Position numbers and translations under genes: made by a program. From Variovorax sp. (GTDB lineage Bacteria; Pseudomonadota; Gammaproteobacteria; Burkholderiales; Burkholderiaceae_C), in assembly GCA_017744285.1 (NCBI GenBank), contig JAGIBP010000001.1, forward strand, positions 1 to 64,000: a stretch of 64,000 bases of DNA, given 5' to 3'. The notes beneath the pieces were generated by a model that was given only the letters and a program-made list of their open reading frames with translations, was not told the origin of the DNA and did not search any database. Position 1 is the first letter of the stretch, and the number at the start of each line of letters is the position of its first letter. Of this stretch, positions 10,406-19,814 are shown one piece after another.

Positions 10406-11074
10406 ATGGCCCAGCTCTTCGGCGCCATCGTGCTGCACGACGTCTCGCTGGCCTGGCGGCGGCGAGGAAGCATCCTCTCGTGCCTGCTGTTCTTCGTGAT
10501 CGCGAGCAGCCTGTTCCCCCTCGCCATCGGGCCCGAGCCGCAGCAGCTGAGGGCGCTCGCGCCGGGCATCCTGTGGGTCGCGGCCTTGCTGGCCTCGATG
10601 CTGTCGTTGTCGCGGCTGTTTTCGCAGGAGCATGCCGACGGCAGCCTGGAGCAGCTCCTGCTGTCGCCCCATCCGCTCGCGCTGCTCGTGCTGGCGAAGA
10701 TCTGCGCCCACTGGATGACCAGCGGACTGCCGCTGCTGCTGCTGACGCCGCTGCTCGCGCAGCAGTACGGGTTGCCGGCCGCTTCCGCGCTGCTGCTGTC
10801 GGTCTCGCTGCTGATCGGCACGCCGGTGCTGAGCCTGATCGGCGCGGTGGGCGCGGCGCTCACGCTCGGATTGCGCGGCGGCGCGGTCCTGTTGTGCATC
10901 CTCGTGCTGCCGCTGTGCGTGCCGGTGCTGATCTTCGGCGCCGGCGCGGGCGCCGCGGCGGACGCGGGGCTCGACGCGGTGCCGCAGCTCTCGCTGCTGG
11001 GCGCCTGCCTGGCGCTCTCGCTGTTCCTGTGCCCGCTCGCGGCCGCGGCCGGCCTGCGCATCGCGATGGAGTGA
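10406..11074 (+). CDS. ccmB: CcmB, membrane subunit of the haem exporter
   Basis: A 222-residue integral membrane protein with about six hydrophobic segments; LGAIVLHD-like start, then LFFVIASSLFPLAIGPEP and the FSQEHADGSLEQLL loop are typical of CcmB. It partners CcmA and CcmC. The ATG at 10406, 5 bp after ccmA, is chosen because an upstream open extension overlaps ccmA and is arginine/tryptophan-rich. Confidence 0.93.
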   Translation: MAQLFGAIVLHDVSLAWRRRGSILSCLLFFVIASSLFPLAIGPEPQQLRALAPGILWVAALLASMLSLSRLFSQEHADGSLEQLLLSPHPLALLVLAKICAHWMTSGLPLLLLTPLLAQQYGLPAASALLLSVSLLIGTPVLSLIGAVGAALTLGLRGGAVLLCILVLPLCVPVLIFGAGAGAAADAGLDAVPQLSLLGACLALSLFLCPLAAAAGLRIAME

Positions 11075-11083
11075 GGCCACCCG

Positions 11084-11866
11084 ATGAGCCGCATCCTGCA
11101 TTCCTCGCCCATCGGCCGCGACGCGCGGCCCGCGCGATGGCGCTGGTTCGCGTTCGCCTCGGCGCAGCGCTTCGATCCGCTGGCCCGGCGGCTCGCGCCG
11201 CGGTTCTTCGCGGCGGCGCTGGCCTTCCTGCTCGCGGGGATGACCGTCGGCTTCGCGCTCGCGCCGACCGACGCGCAGCAGGGCGAGGTGTACCGGATCA
11301 TCTTCATCCACGTGCCCGCCGCGTGGATGTCGATGTTCATCTACCTCGTGATGGCGATGTACTCGGCCCTGGCGCTGGTGTTCCACACGCGCCTGTCCTC
11401 GCTGATGGCCTCGGCGCTCGCGCCGACCGGGGCGATCTTCACCGCGATCGCGCTGGTGAGCGGCGCGCTCTGGGGCCAGCCGACCTGGGGCACCTGGTGG
11501 GTGTGGGATGCGCGCCTGACCTCGGAGCTGCTCCTGCTCTTTCTCTACCTCGGCTATCTCGCCCTCGAAGCCGCGATCGACGAACCCCGCCGCGCCGAGC
11601 GGGCCTGCGCGGTGCTGGCGCTCGTGGGCTCGATCAACGTGCCGGTGATCTATTTCTCGGTGCGCTGGTGGAACACCCTGCACCAGGGCGCCTCGGTGAG
11701 CCTCACGGCCGCGCCGTCGATGGCGGCGACCATGCTCGCAGGCATGCTGCTGATGACGCTGGCCTGCTGGATGTACGCGATTGCCGTGGCGCTGGTGCGG
11801 GTGCGCTGCCTGACGCGCGAGCGCGGCCTGCTGAACCCGGTGGGAGACGAACCATGGCATGGCTGA
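11084..11866 (+). CDS. ccmC: CcmC, haem-handling membrane protein
   Basis: A 260-residue, six-helix membrane protein that loads haem onto CcmE. It has the tryptophan-rich periplasmic motif [15 protein letters not shown] and the flanking histidines ([10 protein letters not shown] and WNTLHQGAS) that hold haem. Compared with the family it carries about 35 extra N-terminal residues. It lies 9 bp after ccmB and overlaps ccmD by 13 bp. Confidence 0.95.
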   Translation: MSRILHSSPIGRDARPARWRWFAFASAQRFDPLARRLAPRFFAAALAFLLAGMTVGFALAPTDAQQGEVYRIIFIHVPAAWMSMFIYLVMAMYSALALVFHTRLSSLMASALAPTGAIFTAIALVSGALWGQPTWGTWWVWDARLTSELLLLFLYLGYLALEAAIDEPRRAERACAVLALVGSINVPVIYFSVRWWNTLHQGASVSLTAAPSMAATMLAGMLLMTLACWMYAIAVALVRVRCLTRERGLLNPVGDEPWHG

Positions 11867-11979
11867 GCGTCCATGCCGCCTACGTGGCGGCCGCCTTCGG
11901 CATCGCCTTTGCGCTGCTCGGCGCAGAGCTCGCACTGCTGCGCCGGCGCTGGCGCGCCGCGGAGGCGCACCGGCCATGA
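11854..11979 (+). CDS. ccmD: CcmD, small haem exporter protein
   Basis: A 41-residue protein with one transmembrane helix ([19 protein letters not shown]) followed by a basic tail ([11 protein letters not shown]), the normal CcmD layout. It stabilises CcmE in the CcmABCD complex. It overlaps the end of ccmC and shares an ATGA junction with ccmE. Confidence 0.88.
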   Translation: MAWLSVHAAYVAAAFGIAFALLGAELALLRRRWRAAEAHRP

Positions 11980-12437
11980 CCCCGAGGCAGCGCCGCATCG
12001 GCCTCCTCGTGGCCGCCCTCGCCTGCGCCGGCACGGCGACCGCGCTGGTGCTCAACGCGTTCCGCTCGAACCTGGTCTTCTTCTTCAGCCCCTCGCAGGT
12101 GATGGCGCGCGAGGCGCCGGCGGCGCGCACCTTCCGACTGGGCGGCCTGGTAGCGCCCGGCTCGATCCGCCGCGAGGGTGACGGCATGACCATCCGCTTC
12201 ACCGTGACCGACACCGCGCAGGCCGTGCCGGTGGTCTACCGCGGCCTGCTGCCCGACCTGTTCCGCGAAGGCAAGGGCGTGGTCGCCGGCGGGCGCCTGC
12301 GCGAGGACGGCACCTTCGTGGCCACCGAAGTGCTGGCCAAGCACGACGAGAACTACATGCCGCCCGAGGCCGCCGACGCGCTGAAGAAGGCCGAGCAGGT
12401 GCGGCAGCGGATGGCCGAGCCAGCCCCCCAGCCATGA
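11976..12437 (+). CDS. ccmE: CcmE, periplasmic haem chaperone
   Basis: A 153-residue membrane-anchored haem chaperone that carries haem covalently to CcmF. It has an N-terminal anchor helix, the strand-rich core with FFFSPSQV and LGGLVAPGS, and the haem-binding HDENY motif with His123. It overlaps ccmD and ccmF by ATGA junctions at both ends. Confidence 0.95.
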   Translation: MTPRQRRIGLLVAALACAGTATALVLNAFRSNLVFFFSPSQVMAREAPAARTFRLGGLVAPGSIRREGDGMTIRFTVTDTAQAVPVVYRGLLPDLFREGKGVVAGGRLREDGTFVATEVLAKHDENYMPPEAADALKKAEQVRQRMAEPAPQP

Positions 12438-14437
12438 CCCCCGAGTTCGGCCACTTCTGCCTCATCGTCGCACTGCTCGTGGCATTGGTGCAGGCCGCGC
12501 TGTCGCTGGCCGGCGCCGCCACCGCCCGCACCGCCTGGATGGCCATCGCGCGCCCCGCGGCGCAGCTGCAGGGCCTGCTGGTGTTCATGGCCTTCGCGTC
12601 GCTCGCGTGGGCCTTCGCAGACAACGATTTCAGCGTGCGCTACGTGGCCGCCAACTCGAACACCGCACTGCCGATTGCCTACCGCCTCGCGGCCGTCTGG
12701 GGCTCGCACGAAGGCTCGATGCTGCTGTGGACGCTGATGCTCGGCGCATGGTCGGTGGCCGTGTCGATGTTCAGCCGGCGCCTTCCGCTCGACATGGTGG
12801 CCCGCGTGCTCGGCGTGATGGGCTTCATCAGCGCGGGCTTCCTGCTCTTCCTGCTGTTCGCCTCGAACCCCTTCGTGCGGCTGCTGCCTCCCGCGATGGA
12901 AGGGCGGGACCTCAACCCGCTGCTGCAGGACCCCGGCATGGTGCTGCACCCGCCGCTCCTTTACATGGGCTACGTGGGCTTTTCCGTCAGCTTCGCCTTC
13001 GCGGTCGCGGCGCTGCTGTCGGGCCGCTTCGATGCCGCGTGGGCGCGCTGGACGCGCCCCTGGACCCTCGCGGCCTGGGCCTGCCTGACGGTGGGGATCA
13101 TGCTGGGCAGCGCGTGGGCCTACTACGAACTGGGCTGGGGCGGCTGGTGGTTCTGGGACCCGGTCGAGAACGCCTCCTTCATGCCCTGGCTCGCAGGCAC
13201 GGCGCTGATCCATTCGCTCGCGGTCACCGAGAAGCGCGGCGCGTTCCGCGCCTGGACCGCGCTGCTGGCGATCTTCACCTTCTCGCTGAGCCTTCTGGGC
13301 ACCTTCCTCGTTCGCTCTGGCGTTCTCACGTCGGTCCATGCCTTCGCGGTCGATCCGCTGCGCGGCAGCTTCATCCTCGCCCTGCTCGGGCTGGTCACCG
13401 GCCTCGCGCTGATGCTGTTCGCCCTGCGCGCGCCGCGGCTCGCGCGGCGCAGCGAGTTCAGCGTGGTGTCGCGCGAGTCCTTCCTTCTGGCCAACAACGT
13501 GCTGCTGGCGGTGGCGGCGGCCACGGTGCTGCTCGGCACGCTCTATCCGCTGCTGCTCGACGTGCTGGGGCTCGGCAAGATCTCCGTCGGTCCGGCCTAC
13601 TTCGAGCAGGTGTTCGTGCCGCTGATGGCCCCGGCCGTGCTGTTGATGGGCGCCGCGCCCTGGGCGCACTGGCGCGTCACCGCGCCGGCGGCGCTCGCGG
13701 CGCACCTGCGCTGGCCGGCCTTCGCGAGCCTCGCGCTGGCCCTCGCCGTGCTGGCGGCGCTGGACCATCGCTCGGCCTGGACCGGCCTCGGCCTGCTGCT
13801 GGCGTGCTGGGCGGCGGTCAGCGCGATCGCCCGTCTGGCCGCGCCGCTGCGCCTTCCACGCGGGCGCCGACTCGCCGCCCTGCGGCAGTGGCCCCGCAGC
13901 GACCTGGGCATGCTGCTCGCGCACGGCGGCGTGGGCCTCTTCATCGCGGGCGTCACGCTGGTGAATGGGCAGGAGAGCATGCGCGAGCTGCCCATGAAGC
14001 CGGGCGAAGTCGCCGAGCTCGCGGGCTACGGCTTCCGTCTCGACGGCGTATCGCCGGCGAGCGGACCGAACTACGAGGCACTGGCCGCCACCGTGACCGT
14101 CATGCGCCACGGCAAGGCCGTCGCCACGCTCGCGCCCGAGCGGCGCATCTATCGCAGCAGCCAGCAGATGCCGACGACCGAGGCCGCGATCGACGTCGGG
14201 TGGACGCGCGACCTCTACGTCGCGCTCGGCGAAGCCGTCGACGACCAGCGCTGGGCCATGCGCATCCACGTCAAGCCCTTCGTCGACTGGATCTGGATCG
14301 GCTGCCTGCTGATGGCCGCTGGCGGGCTCCTGGCCGCCAGCGACCGCCGCTACCGCGCGCGCCACCGCCCGAGCGCGGCGGAAGAAGCATCGCGCGCCGC
14401 GGGCCTGCGCCCCGTGGAGGAGGCACGCACCACATGA
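12434..14437 (+). CDS. ccmF: CcmF, cytochrome c haem lyase
   Basis: A 667-residue multi-pass membrane protein that ligates haem from CcmE to apocytochrome c. It has the WWD motif ([18 protein letters not shown]), the [10 protein letters not shown] segment and a C-terminal periplasmic domain. The length is normal. It shares ATGA junctions with ccmE and ccmG. Confidence 0.96.
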   Translation: MTPEFGHFCLIVALLVALVQAALSLAGAATARTAWMAIARPAAQLQGLLVFMAFASLAWAFADNDFSVRYVAANSNTALPIAYRLAAVWGSHEGSMLLWTLMLGAWSVAVSMFSRRLPLDMVARVLGVMGFISAGFLLFLLFASNPFVRLLPPAMEGRDLNPLLQDPGMVLHPPLLYMGYVGFSVSFAFAVAALLSGRFDAAWARWTRPWTLAAWACLTVGIMLGSAWAYYELGWGGWWFWDPVENASFMPWLAGTALIHSLAVTEKRGAFRAWTALLAIFTFSLSLLGTFLVRSGVLTSVHAFAVDPLRGSFILALLGLVTGLALMLFALRAPRLARRSEFSVVSRESFLLANNVLLAVAAATVLLGTLYPLLLDVLGLGKISVGPAYFEQVFVPLMAPAVLLMGAAPWAHWRVTAPAALAAHLRWPAFASLALALAVLAALDHRSAWTGLGLLLACWAAVSAIARLAAPLRLPRGRRLAALRQWPRSDLGMLLAHGGVGLFIAGVTLVNGQESMRELPMKPGEVAELAGYGFRLDGVSPASGPNYEALAATVTVMRHGKAVATLAPERRIYRSSQQMPTTEAAIDVGWTRDLYVALGEAVDDQRWAMRIHVKPFVDWIWIGCLLMAAGGLLAASDRRYRARHRPSAAEEASRAAGLRPVEEARTT

Positions 14438-14976
14438 CGCGCTTTCTGCTTCCGCTCGGAGCGTTCCTGCTGCTCGCCATCGCGCTGGCGGCGGGCATGC
14501 GGCACGACCCGCGCGCCCTGCCCTCGCCGCTGATCGACAAGCCGGCGCCGGAGTTCGAACTGCCGCTGCTGGAAGACCGCACGCGCAGCGTCCGCGCCAG
14601 CGAGATGCGCGGCAAGGTCTGGGTACTCAACGTGTGGGCCTCTTGGTGCGCGCCGTGCCAGCTCGAGCATTCGGTGCTGGTCGATTTCGCCGCGCGCTCG
14701 CGCGTGCCCATGATCGGCCTGAATTACAAGGACAAGCCCGAGGCCGCGCGCCAGTGGCTTGGGCGGCTCGGCAATCCCTACGCCGCAACGCTCGTGGACG
14801 CCGACGGCGCCACCGGCATCGACTTCGGCGTCTACGGCGTGCCCGAGACCTTCGTGATCGACCAGGCCGGCGTGATCCGGCTGCGCCATGCCGGCCCCGT
14901 GAGCGCGGAGTTCGTCGAGCGCACGCTCCTGCCGCTGGTGCGCGAGCTGGCGCGGGGCGAGGATCCCCATGCGTAG
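14434..14976 (+). CDS. ccmG: CcmG/DsbE, thiol-disulfide oxidoreductase
   Basis: A 180-residue membrane-anchored thioredoxin-fold protein that keeps the CXXCH cysteines of apocytochromes reduced. It has an N-terminal helix, the active site WCAPC (Cys72, Cys75), and the family loop GVYGVPETFVID. It overlaps both neighbours by a few bases. Confidence 0.95.
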   Translation: MTRFLLPLGAFLLLAIALAAGMRHDPRALPSPLIDKPAPEFELPLLEDRTRSVRASEMRGKVWVLNVWASWCAPCQLEHSVLVDFAARSRVPMIGLNYKDKPEAARQWLGRLGNPYAATLVDADGATGIDFGVYGVPETFVIDQAGVIRLRHAGPVSAEFVERTLLPLVRELARGEDPHA

Positions 14977-15436
14977 GTCTTTCGCCGCCCTGCTGCCGCT
15001 GCTGGCCTTCGCGGCCGCGATGGCCGCGCCGGTCGCCACCGAGGATCAGCTCGATGCGCGCGTGCATGCGCTGTCGCAGCAGCTGCGCTGCGTGGTCTGC
15101 CAGAACCAGACCCTGGCCGATTCGCAGGCCGAGCTCGCCATCGACCTGCGCCGCCAGATCCGCGAGCAGATGCGGCGCGGCGCCAGCGACGACACCGTGA
15201 AGGACTACCTCGTGCAGCGCTATGGCGACTTCGTGCTCTACGACCCGCCGCTCAAGCCGCTGACGCTGCTGCTCTGGTTCGGGCCGCTGCTGCTCCTGGC
15301 GGTGGCGGCGATCGCGGTGGTGCGCAGCCGCCTGCGCCGTGCCCCGGCGGCGGCGCCGCTCGACGACGAAGAGCGGCGGCGGCTCGCAGTTCTGCTCGGC
15401 CCCTCCTCCCCGTCGTCGCGGGAGCCGCGCCCATGA
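14969..15436 (+). CDS. ccmH: CcmH, cytochrome c maturation thiol protein
   Basis: A 155-residue protein with signal peptide, the LRCVVCQNQ redox motif (Cys41, Cys44) and a C-terminal transmembrane helix. It acts with CcmF and CcmI to present reduced apocytochrome. The C-terminus carries a proline/serine tail beyond the helix. It overlaps ccmG by 8 bp and ccmI by 4 bp. Confidence 0.93.
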   Translation: MRRSFAALLPLLAFAAAMAAPVATEDQLDARVHALSQQLRCVVCQNQTLADSQAELAIDLRRQIREQMRRGASDDTVKDYLVQRYGDFVLYDPPLKPLTLLLWFGPLLLLAVAAIAVVRSRLRRAPAAAPLDDEERRRLAVLLGPSSPSSREPRP

Positions 15437-16668
15437 CCGTCTTCTGGCTGCTCGCGGCCGCGCTGATGGCGGGCGCCATGGCCTGGCTGCTGCTGCCGCT
15501 GCTGCGGCCCGCGCGACATGCCCGCGCGCCGGGCGGCCCTGCGCCGATGGTCGATCTCTATCGAGGCCAGCTGGAGGACATCGAGGCCGACGAGCGACGC
15601 GGCGAGCTCGACGCCGCACACGCCGGCGAGGCGCGCGACGAGATCGGGCGGCGGCTTCTCGACGAAGCCGGACCTGGATCGCCGCGCCTGCGCGACGCGC
15701 CTTCCCCGCTGCTCGCCGCGCTGCTGCTGGCGCTGCTGCCGAGCGCGGCGATCGTGCTCTACCTGCATCTGGGCAATCCGGTCGCGCTCTGGCAGGTTGA
15801 CGATGCCGACCACGCACATGCCAGCGATCGCGCGCCGAGCGCGGCGCAGATCGAGGGCATGGTGAACCAGCTCGCGCAGCGCCTGCGCACCGAGCCCGAC
15901 GATGCGGAGGGCTGGTCCATGCTGGCCCGCTCGTACGCGGCACTCGACCGCCCCGGCGATGCCGCCGTGGCCTACGCCCGCGCGATCGCGCTCGCACCGG
16001 ACGAGGCCGCGCTGCGCGCGGACTACGCCGACGTGCTGGCCAGCGTCGATGGTGGCCGGCTCAACGGCCGGGCCTCCGCGCAGATCGAACGCGCGCTGGC
16101 GCTGGATGCGCACCAGCCCAAGGCACTCGCGCTCGCGGCCAGCGCCGCCATGGAGCGCGGCGATGCGCCCGAGGCGGTGCGCCGCTGGCAGCAACTTCAG
16201 CGCCTGCTGCCGCCCGACTCGCAGACCGCGGCGCGCGTGGCCGCGAACATCGCCCAGGCCCAGGCGCCCGCCGCGCCGGCGGCCAAGGCCTCGCTCGCGG
16301 GCCGCGTGCGCCTCGGGGGCCAGACGGGGAGAACGCCCGCGCCCGACGAAACGGTCTTCGTGTACGCACGCACCACCCAGGGCCCGCGCCTTCCGCTGGC
16401 GGTGCTGAAGCGCCGCGCGGCCGAGCTGCCCTTCGCCTTCGTGCTCGACGACAGCCTCGCGATGCGGCCCGACCATCGGCTCTCTGGCGCTGGCGAGGTC
16501 ATCGTGGAAGCGCGCGTCTCGCGAAGCGGCAACGCCAGCCCCGGCGAAGGCGACCTCGTGGGCCGCACCGGGCCGGTCGCGGTGGGCCGGCGCGATCTGG
16601 AGATCGTGATCGACGGGCCCGCGGCGTCCGCCGCCGGGCCGGCCTCGCCCGGAACGCCACAGCGATAG
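15433..16668 (+). CDS. ccmI: CcmI, TPR apocytochrome c chaperone
   Basis: A 411-residue protein with two transmembrane helices in the first 120 residues around a cytoplasmic loop (DLYRGQLEDIEAD), then TPR repeats (EGWSMLARSYAALDRPGDA, EAALRADYADVL) and a C-terminal domain resembling the periplasmic part of CcmI/CycH (VFVYARTTQGPRLPLAV, VEARVSRSGNA). It chaperones apocytochrome c and is the last gene of the nap-ccm operon. Confidence 0.9.
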   Translation: MTVFWLLAAALMAGAMAWLLLPLLRPARHARAPGGPAPMVDLYRGQLEDIEADERRGELDAAHAGEARDEIGRRLLDEAGPGSPRLRDAPSPLLAALLLALLPSAAIVLYLHLGNPVALWQVDDADHAHASDRAPSAAQIEGMVNQLAQRLRTEPDDAEGWSMLARSYAALDRPGDAAVAYARAIALAPDEAALRADYADVLASVDGGRLNGRASAQIERALALDAHQPKALALAASAAMERGDAPEAVRRWQQLQRLLPPDSQTAARVAANIAQAQAPAAPAAKASLAGRVRLGGQTGRTPAPDETVFVYARTTQGPRLPLAVLKRRAAELPFAFVLDDSLAMRPDHRLSGAGEVIVEARVSRSGNASPGEGDLVGRTGPVAVGRRDLEIVIDGPAASAAGPASPGTPQR

Positions 16669-16693
16669 CGCGCGCGCCCACGGCGCGACGCCT

Positions 16694-16832
16694 TCACTCC
16701 GTACTGACCCGATGGCGCAGCTTGACGACCGTTGCGGCCCACACCCAGCTTGCGCATCAGGCGCATGCGGCGCACCTCGACAGTGCGGTGGCTCATGTCG
16801 AGTTCGCGCGCGATTTCCTTGCTGCTCATGCC
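16694..16832 (-). pseudogene. Remnant of a FixJ/NarL-type response regulator (HTH tail, frameshifted)
   Basis: Only the last 45 or so codons of a LuxR-type DNA-binding domain remain: SSKEIARELDMSHRTVEVRRMRLMRKLGV. Just after LGV a one-base frameshift is needed to continue into WAATVVKLRHRVSTE and a stop at 16694, which is a plausible original C-terminus. No receiver domain lies upstream; pobA begins 35 bp away. Being next to nap-ccm, it may once have belonged to a regulator of that operon, but that is speculation. Confidence 0.65.
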
Positions 16833-16863
16833 GCCCTAGGCGGCTCGGGCGCCTGCATCACGG

Positions 16864-18036
16864 TCAGAACGGCAAGCCGACGTAGTTCTCCGCCAGCACC
16901 CCCATGGCCCGTTCGGACGACAGCAGGTAGGCCAGCTCGGTCTGCTGCAGCTCGTTGTCGTAGCTGCTGTTCTGCGGAAAGGTGTGCAGCATCGTGGTCA
17001 TCCACCACGAGAAGCGCTGGTTCTTCCACACGCGGGCCAGCGCCTTCGCAGAGTAGTTGTCGAGCCCCGTCGAGTCGCCCCGGGTGTAGTGGTCGAGCAT
17101 CGCGTGATAGAGGTAGTAGATGTCCGAGGCCGCGGTGTTCAGCCCGCGCGCGCCGGTCGGCGGCACGATGTGCGCCGCGTCGCCGGCGAGGAACAGCCGG
17201 CCCCAGCGCATCGGTTCGGCGACGAAGGAGCGCAGCGGCGCGATCGACTTCTCGATCGACGGTCCGGTGACGAGCCGTGCCGCGACGTCGGCCGGAAGAC
17301 GGCGCTTGAGCTCTTCCCAGAACAGTTCGTCCGTCCATTGCTCGACCGTGTCCGTCAGCGGCACCTGGATGTAGTAGCGGCTGAGCACCTGCGAGCGCAT
17401 CGAGCACAGCGCGAAGCCGCGCTCGCTCTTGGAGTAGATCAGCTCGGGGGACACCGGCTTGGTCCGGGAAAGCACGCCGAGCCAGCCGAAGGGGTAGAGC
17501 TTCTCGTACTCGCGCAGCGTGTCGGCCGGAATCGACTTGCGGCTCACGCCGTGGAAGCCGTCGGCGCCGATCACGAAGTCGCAATCGATGCGCACCACCT
17601 CGTCGCCCTTGCGGTAGCTGACCCACGGCGCATCGCTCTTGAGGTCGTGCAAGGCCACGTCCTGCGCATCGTGGATCACCTGTCCCTTGGCGCGATCTCG
17701 CGCTTCATAGAGATCGCGCGTGAGCTCCGTCTGGCCGTAGACCACGACCGAATGGCCGCCCGAATACTTGTGCAGATCGATCCTGTCGAGCCGGCCGTCG
17801 TGCGAGATGAAAAAGCCGTGGTGAATCTCGCCCTCGCGGTCCATGCGCTCCCCGCACTGGGCCTCCCGCATCAGCGCCGCGAAGCCGTGCTCGAGCACGC
17901 CGGCACGGATTCGCGCGAGCACGTACTCGCGGCTGTGCTTCTCGAGCACGATGTTCGAGATGCCTTTCAGATCGAGCAATTGGGAAAGCAGAAGGCCCGA
18001 AGGGCCGCCGCCGATGATGCAGACTTGGGTTTTCAC
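16864..18036 (-). CDS. pobA: 4-Hydroxybenzoate 3-monooxygenase
   Basis: A 390-residue FAD monooxygenase converting 4-hydroxybenzoate to protocatechuate using NAD(P)H and oxygen. It shows the dinucleotide motif GGGPSG (residues 9-14), DG-type motif VIGADGFHG and FAD ribityl motif GDAAHIVPPTGARGLN. The GTG at 18036 is preceded by AGGAGG, which decides the start; a longer frame adds an arginine-rich extension. It is divergent from the AraC regulator gene at 18111, which probably controls it. Confidence 0.95.
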   Translation of the reverse strand: MKTQVCIIGGGPSGLLLSQLLDLKGISNIVLEKHSREYVLARIRAGVLEHGFAALMREAQCGERMDREGEIHHGFFISHDGRLDRIDLHKYSGGHSVVVYGQTELTRDLYEARDRAKGQVIHDAQDVALHDLKSDAPWVSYRKGDEVVRIDCDFVIGADGFHGVSRKSIPADTLREYEKLYPFGWLGVLSRTKPVSPELIYSKSERGFALCSMRSQVLSRYYIQVPLTDTVEQWTDELFWEELKRRLPADVAARLVTGPSIEKSIAPLRSFVAEPMRWGRLFLAGDAAHIVPPTGARGLNTAASDIYYLYHAMLDHYTRGDSTGLDNYSAKALARVWKNQRFSWWMTTMLHTFPQNSSYDNELQQTELAYLLSSERAMGVLAENYVGLPF

Positions 18037-18110
18037 GAGAAGCCTCCTGGTTGCATGCGCCGGAATCGGCCGCACAGGACGTACCTTAGGCTTCGCAGGG
18101 GGCGCGCAGA

Positions 18111-19085
18111 ATGGCTGGATCGGGCCACTACTTGTACGATTCGAACATCATGCGCGCACCCGGTTCACAGGCAGGCTCCATTCGCTCGTACGGCCTTTTC
18201 GGCGAGTCGGGCCAGCTCCCCGATGTGCTCCATTGCGAGACCATCGCCGCCCGCTCCTCGCTGCACAGCTGGGAACTGGCCTCGCATCGCCATACGCGCC
18301 TGCACCAGTTGCTCCTGCTGCGAGAAGGCCGCGGGAAGGCGTGGCTGGAATCCGGTGCGGTGCCGCTGGCCCGCCAGACGCTGGTCAACGTGCCGGTCGG
18401 CGATGTGCACGCCTTTTCCTTTTCGCCCGGCACGCAGGGCTGGGTCCTGAGCCTGCCCGACGAACTGGTGGCACAGCAGCTGGCGGGCGAACCGGCCTTG
18501 CGCCAGCCGCTCGAGCGCGCTGTCGCGGTCCCGGTGCCGGCGGCGGCGGCTGCGCCGCTGACCTCCCTGTTCGACCTGTTGTGGGCCGCCTATGGCGAGG
18601 ATGGCGTCGCGGGACGTTCGCTCGCGCTGCGGGGCCTGGGCACGGCCGTGCTCGGGCTGGCGGGCCGTGCGCTGGCCGAAGCCTCGTCCGATGCCGTCGA
18701 GTCCGCGGGTTCGCGCGTGCTGCGCCGCTTCGAAGCGCTGCTGGAGCAGCAGTTCGCCTCCGCGTGGCGCGTGCGCGACTATGCGCAGTCGCTGGGCGTC
18801 ACGCCCGCCCACCTGAGCCGCGTCGCGCGCAGTGCCACGGGCTTTCCGGTTTCGCGACTGGTCGACGCCCGTCGCATGCGCGAAGCGCGCCGGCAGCTCG
18901 CCTACACCACCGCGAGCGTGGCAGCCATCGGCGAACTGGTGGGCTTCGAGGACCCGGCCCACTTCAGCAAGGTGTTCGCCCGGACCTGCGGCTGCTCGCC
19001 CCGCGCGTTCCGCGCGAGCGTCACGCAGCCGGCGGGCCGTGCTTTCGACGGGCCGGCTGCGGCGGCGCGGCGCACGAAGATCTGA
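18111..19085 (+). CDS. AraC-family regulator of pobA
   Basis: A 324-residue regulator: an N-terminal cupin effector domain (HRHTRLHQLLLLREGRG, then VNVPVGDVHAF) and a C-terminal double HTH (ALLEQQFASAWRVRDYAQSLGVTPAHLSRVARSATG; AAIGELVGFEDPAHFSKVFARTCG). It is divergent from pobA with a 74-bp gap, the layout of AraC-type PobR/PobC activators that respond to 4-hydroxybenzoate. An ATG at 18150 is an alternative start. Confidence 0.85.
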   Translation: MAGSGHYLYDSNIMRAPGSQAGSIRSYGLFGESGQLPDVLHCETIAARSSLHSWELASHRHTRLHQLLLLREGRGKAWLESGAVPLARQTLVNVPVGDVHAFSFSPGTQGWVLSLPDELVAQQLAGEPALRQPLERAVAVPVPAAAAAPLTSLFDLLWAAYGEDGVAGRSLALRGLGTAVLGLAGRALAEASSDAVESAGSRVLRRFEALLEQQFASAWRVRDYAQSLGVTPAHLSRVARSATGFPVSRLVDARRMREARRQLAYTTASVAAIGELVGFEDPAHFSKVFARTCGCSPRAFRASVTQPAGRAFDGPAAAARRTKI

Positions 19086-19106
19086 ATCCGCCCCGGCCGT
19101 GAGGCC

Positions 19107-19814
19107 TCAGGGTGCGGCGCCGAACAGCGCGCCGACCCCTGCCGTCACGCCCATGGCCAAGGTGCCCCAGACCGCCACGCGCAAGGCGCTTCGGGCGACC
19201 GGCGTGCCGCCGATGGTCGCGGCGATCGCGCCCAGCAACGCCAGGAACAGAACGGCGCTCACGGTGATCCATGCCAGCAACGAATGCGCGGGCGCCAGGG
19301 CGACCACCGCCAGCGGAAGGGCCGCGCCGGCGGCAAAGCTGACGGCGGACGCCATCGCCGCCTGCAAGGGGCGCGCCGCGAGTGCGTCCGAGAGGCCCAG
19401 CTCATCGCGCGCATGTGCACCGAGCGCATCGTGCGCCATCAGTTGCCTGGCGACCTGCTCGGCGAGTTCGTGGTCGAGGCCGCGCCGCACATAGATCGCG
19501 GTCAGTTCCCGGTGCTCCGCTTCGAGGTCGGTCGCGAGTTCCTGGCGCTCGCGTTCGAGGTCGGCCTTCTCCGCATCGGCCTGGGAATGAACCGAGACGA
19601 ACTCGCCGGCGGCCATCGACATGGCGCCCGCGACCAGACCCGCCACGGCCGTGGTCACGATGCTGGCGTGGCTGGCCTGCGCGGCCGCCACGCCCGCGAC
19701 CAGGCTGGCGGTGGAGATGATGCCGTCGTTGGCGCCGAGCACCGCGGCGCGCAGCCAGCCGATGCGTTCGGTACGGTGGCGCTCGAGATGCGCGCGCTGG
19801 TGGCGTGACTTCAT
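19107..19814 (-). CDS. VIT1/CCC1-family iron/manganese transporter
   Basis: A 235-residue VIT-type membrane transporter. It has the signature RTERIGWLRAAVLGANDGIISTASLV (shown here in part), a MAAGEFVSVHSQADAEKAD metal-binding cytoplasmic region with acidic helices, and three closing helices. The family exports Fe(II) or Mn(II) from the cytoplasm. The ATG at 19814 overlaps the stop of the cytochrome b561 gene (ATGA), so the two are cotranscribed. Confidence 0.88.
   Translation of the reverse strand: MKSRHQRAHLERHRTERIGWLRAAVLGANDGIISTASLVAGVAAAQASHASIVTTAVAGLVAGAMSMAAGEFVSVHSQADAEKADLERERQELATDLEAEHRELTAIYVRRGLDHELAEQVARQLMAHDALGAHARDELGLSDALAARPLQAAMASAVSFAAGAALPLAVVALAPAHSLLAWITVSAVLFLALLGAIAATIGGTPVARSALRVAVWGTLAMGVTAGVGALFGAAP

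Noticed and set aside
9887-12214. 775-codon minus-strand frame across ccmA-ccmE
   Set aside because: Composition (Arg/Gln/His-rich) is typical of a shadow; the plus strand has five motif-bearing genes.
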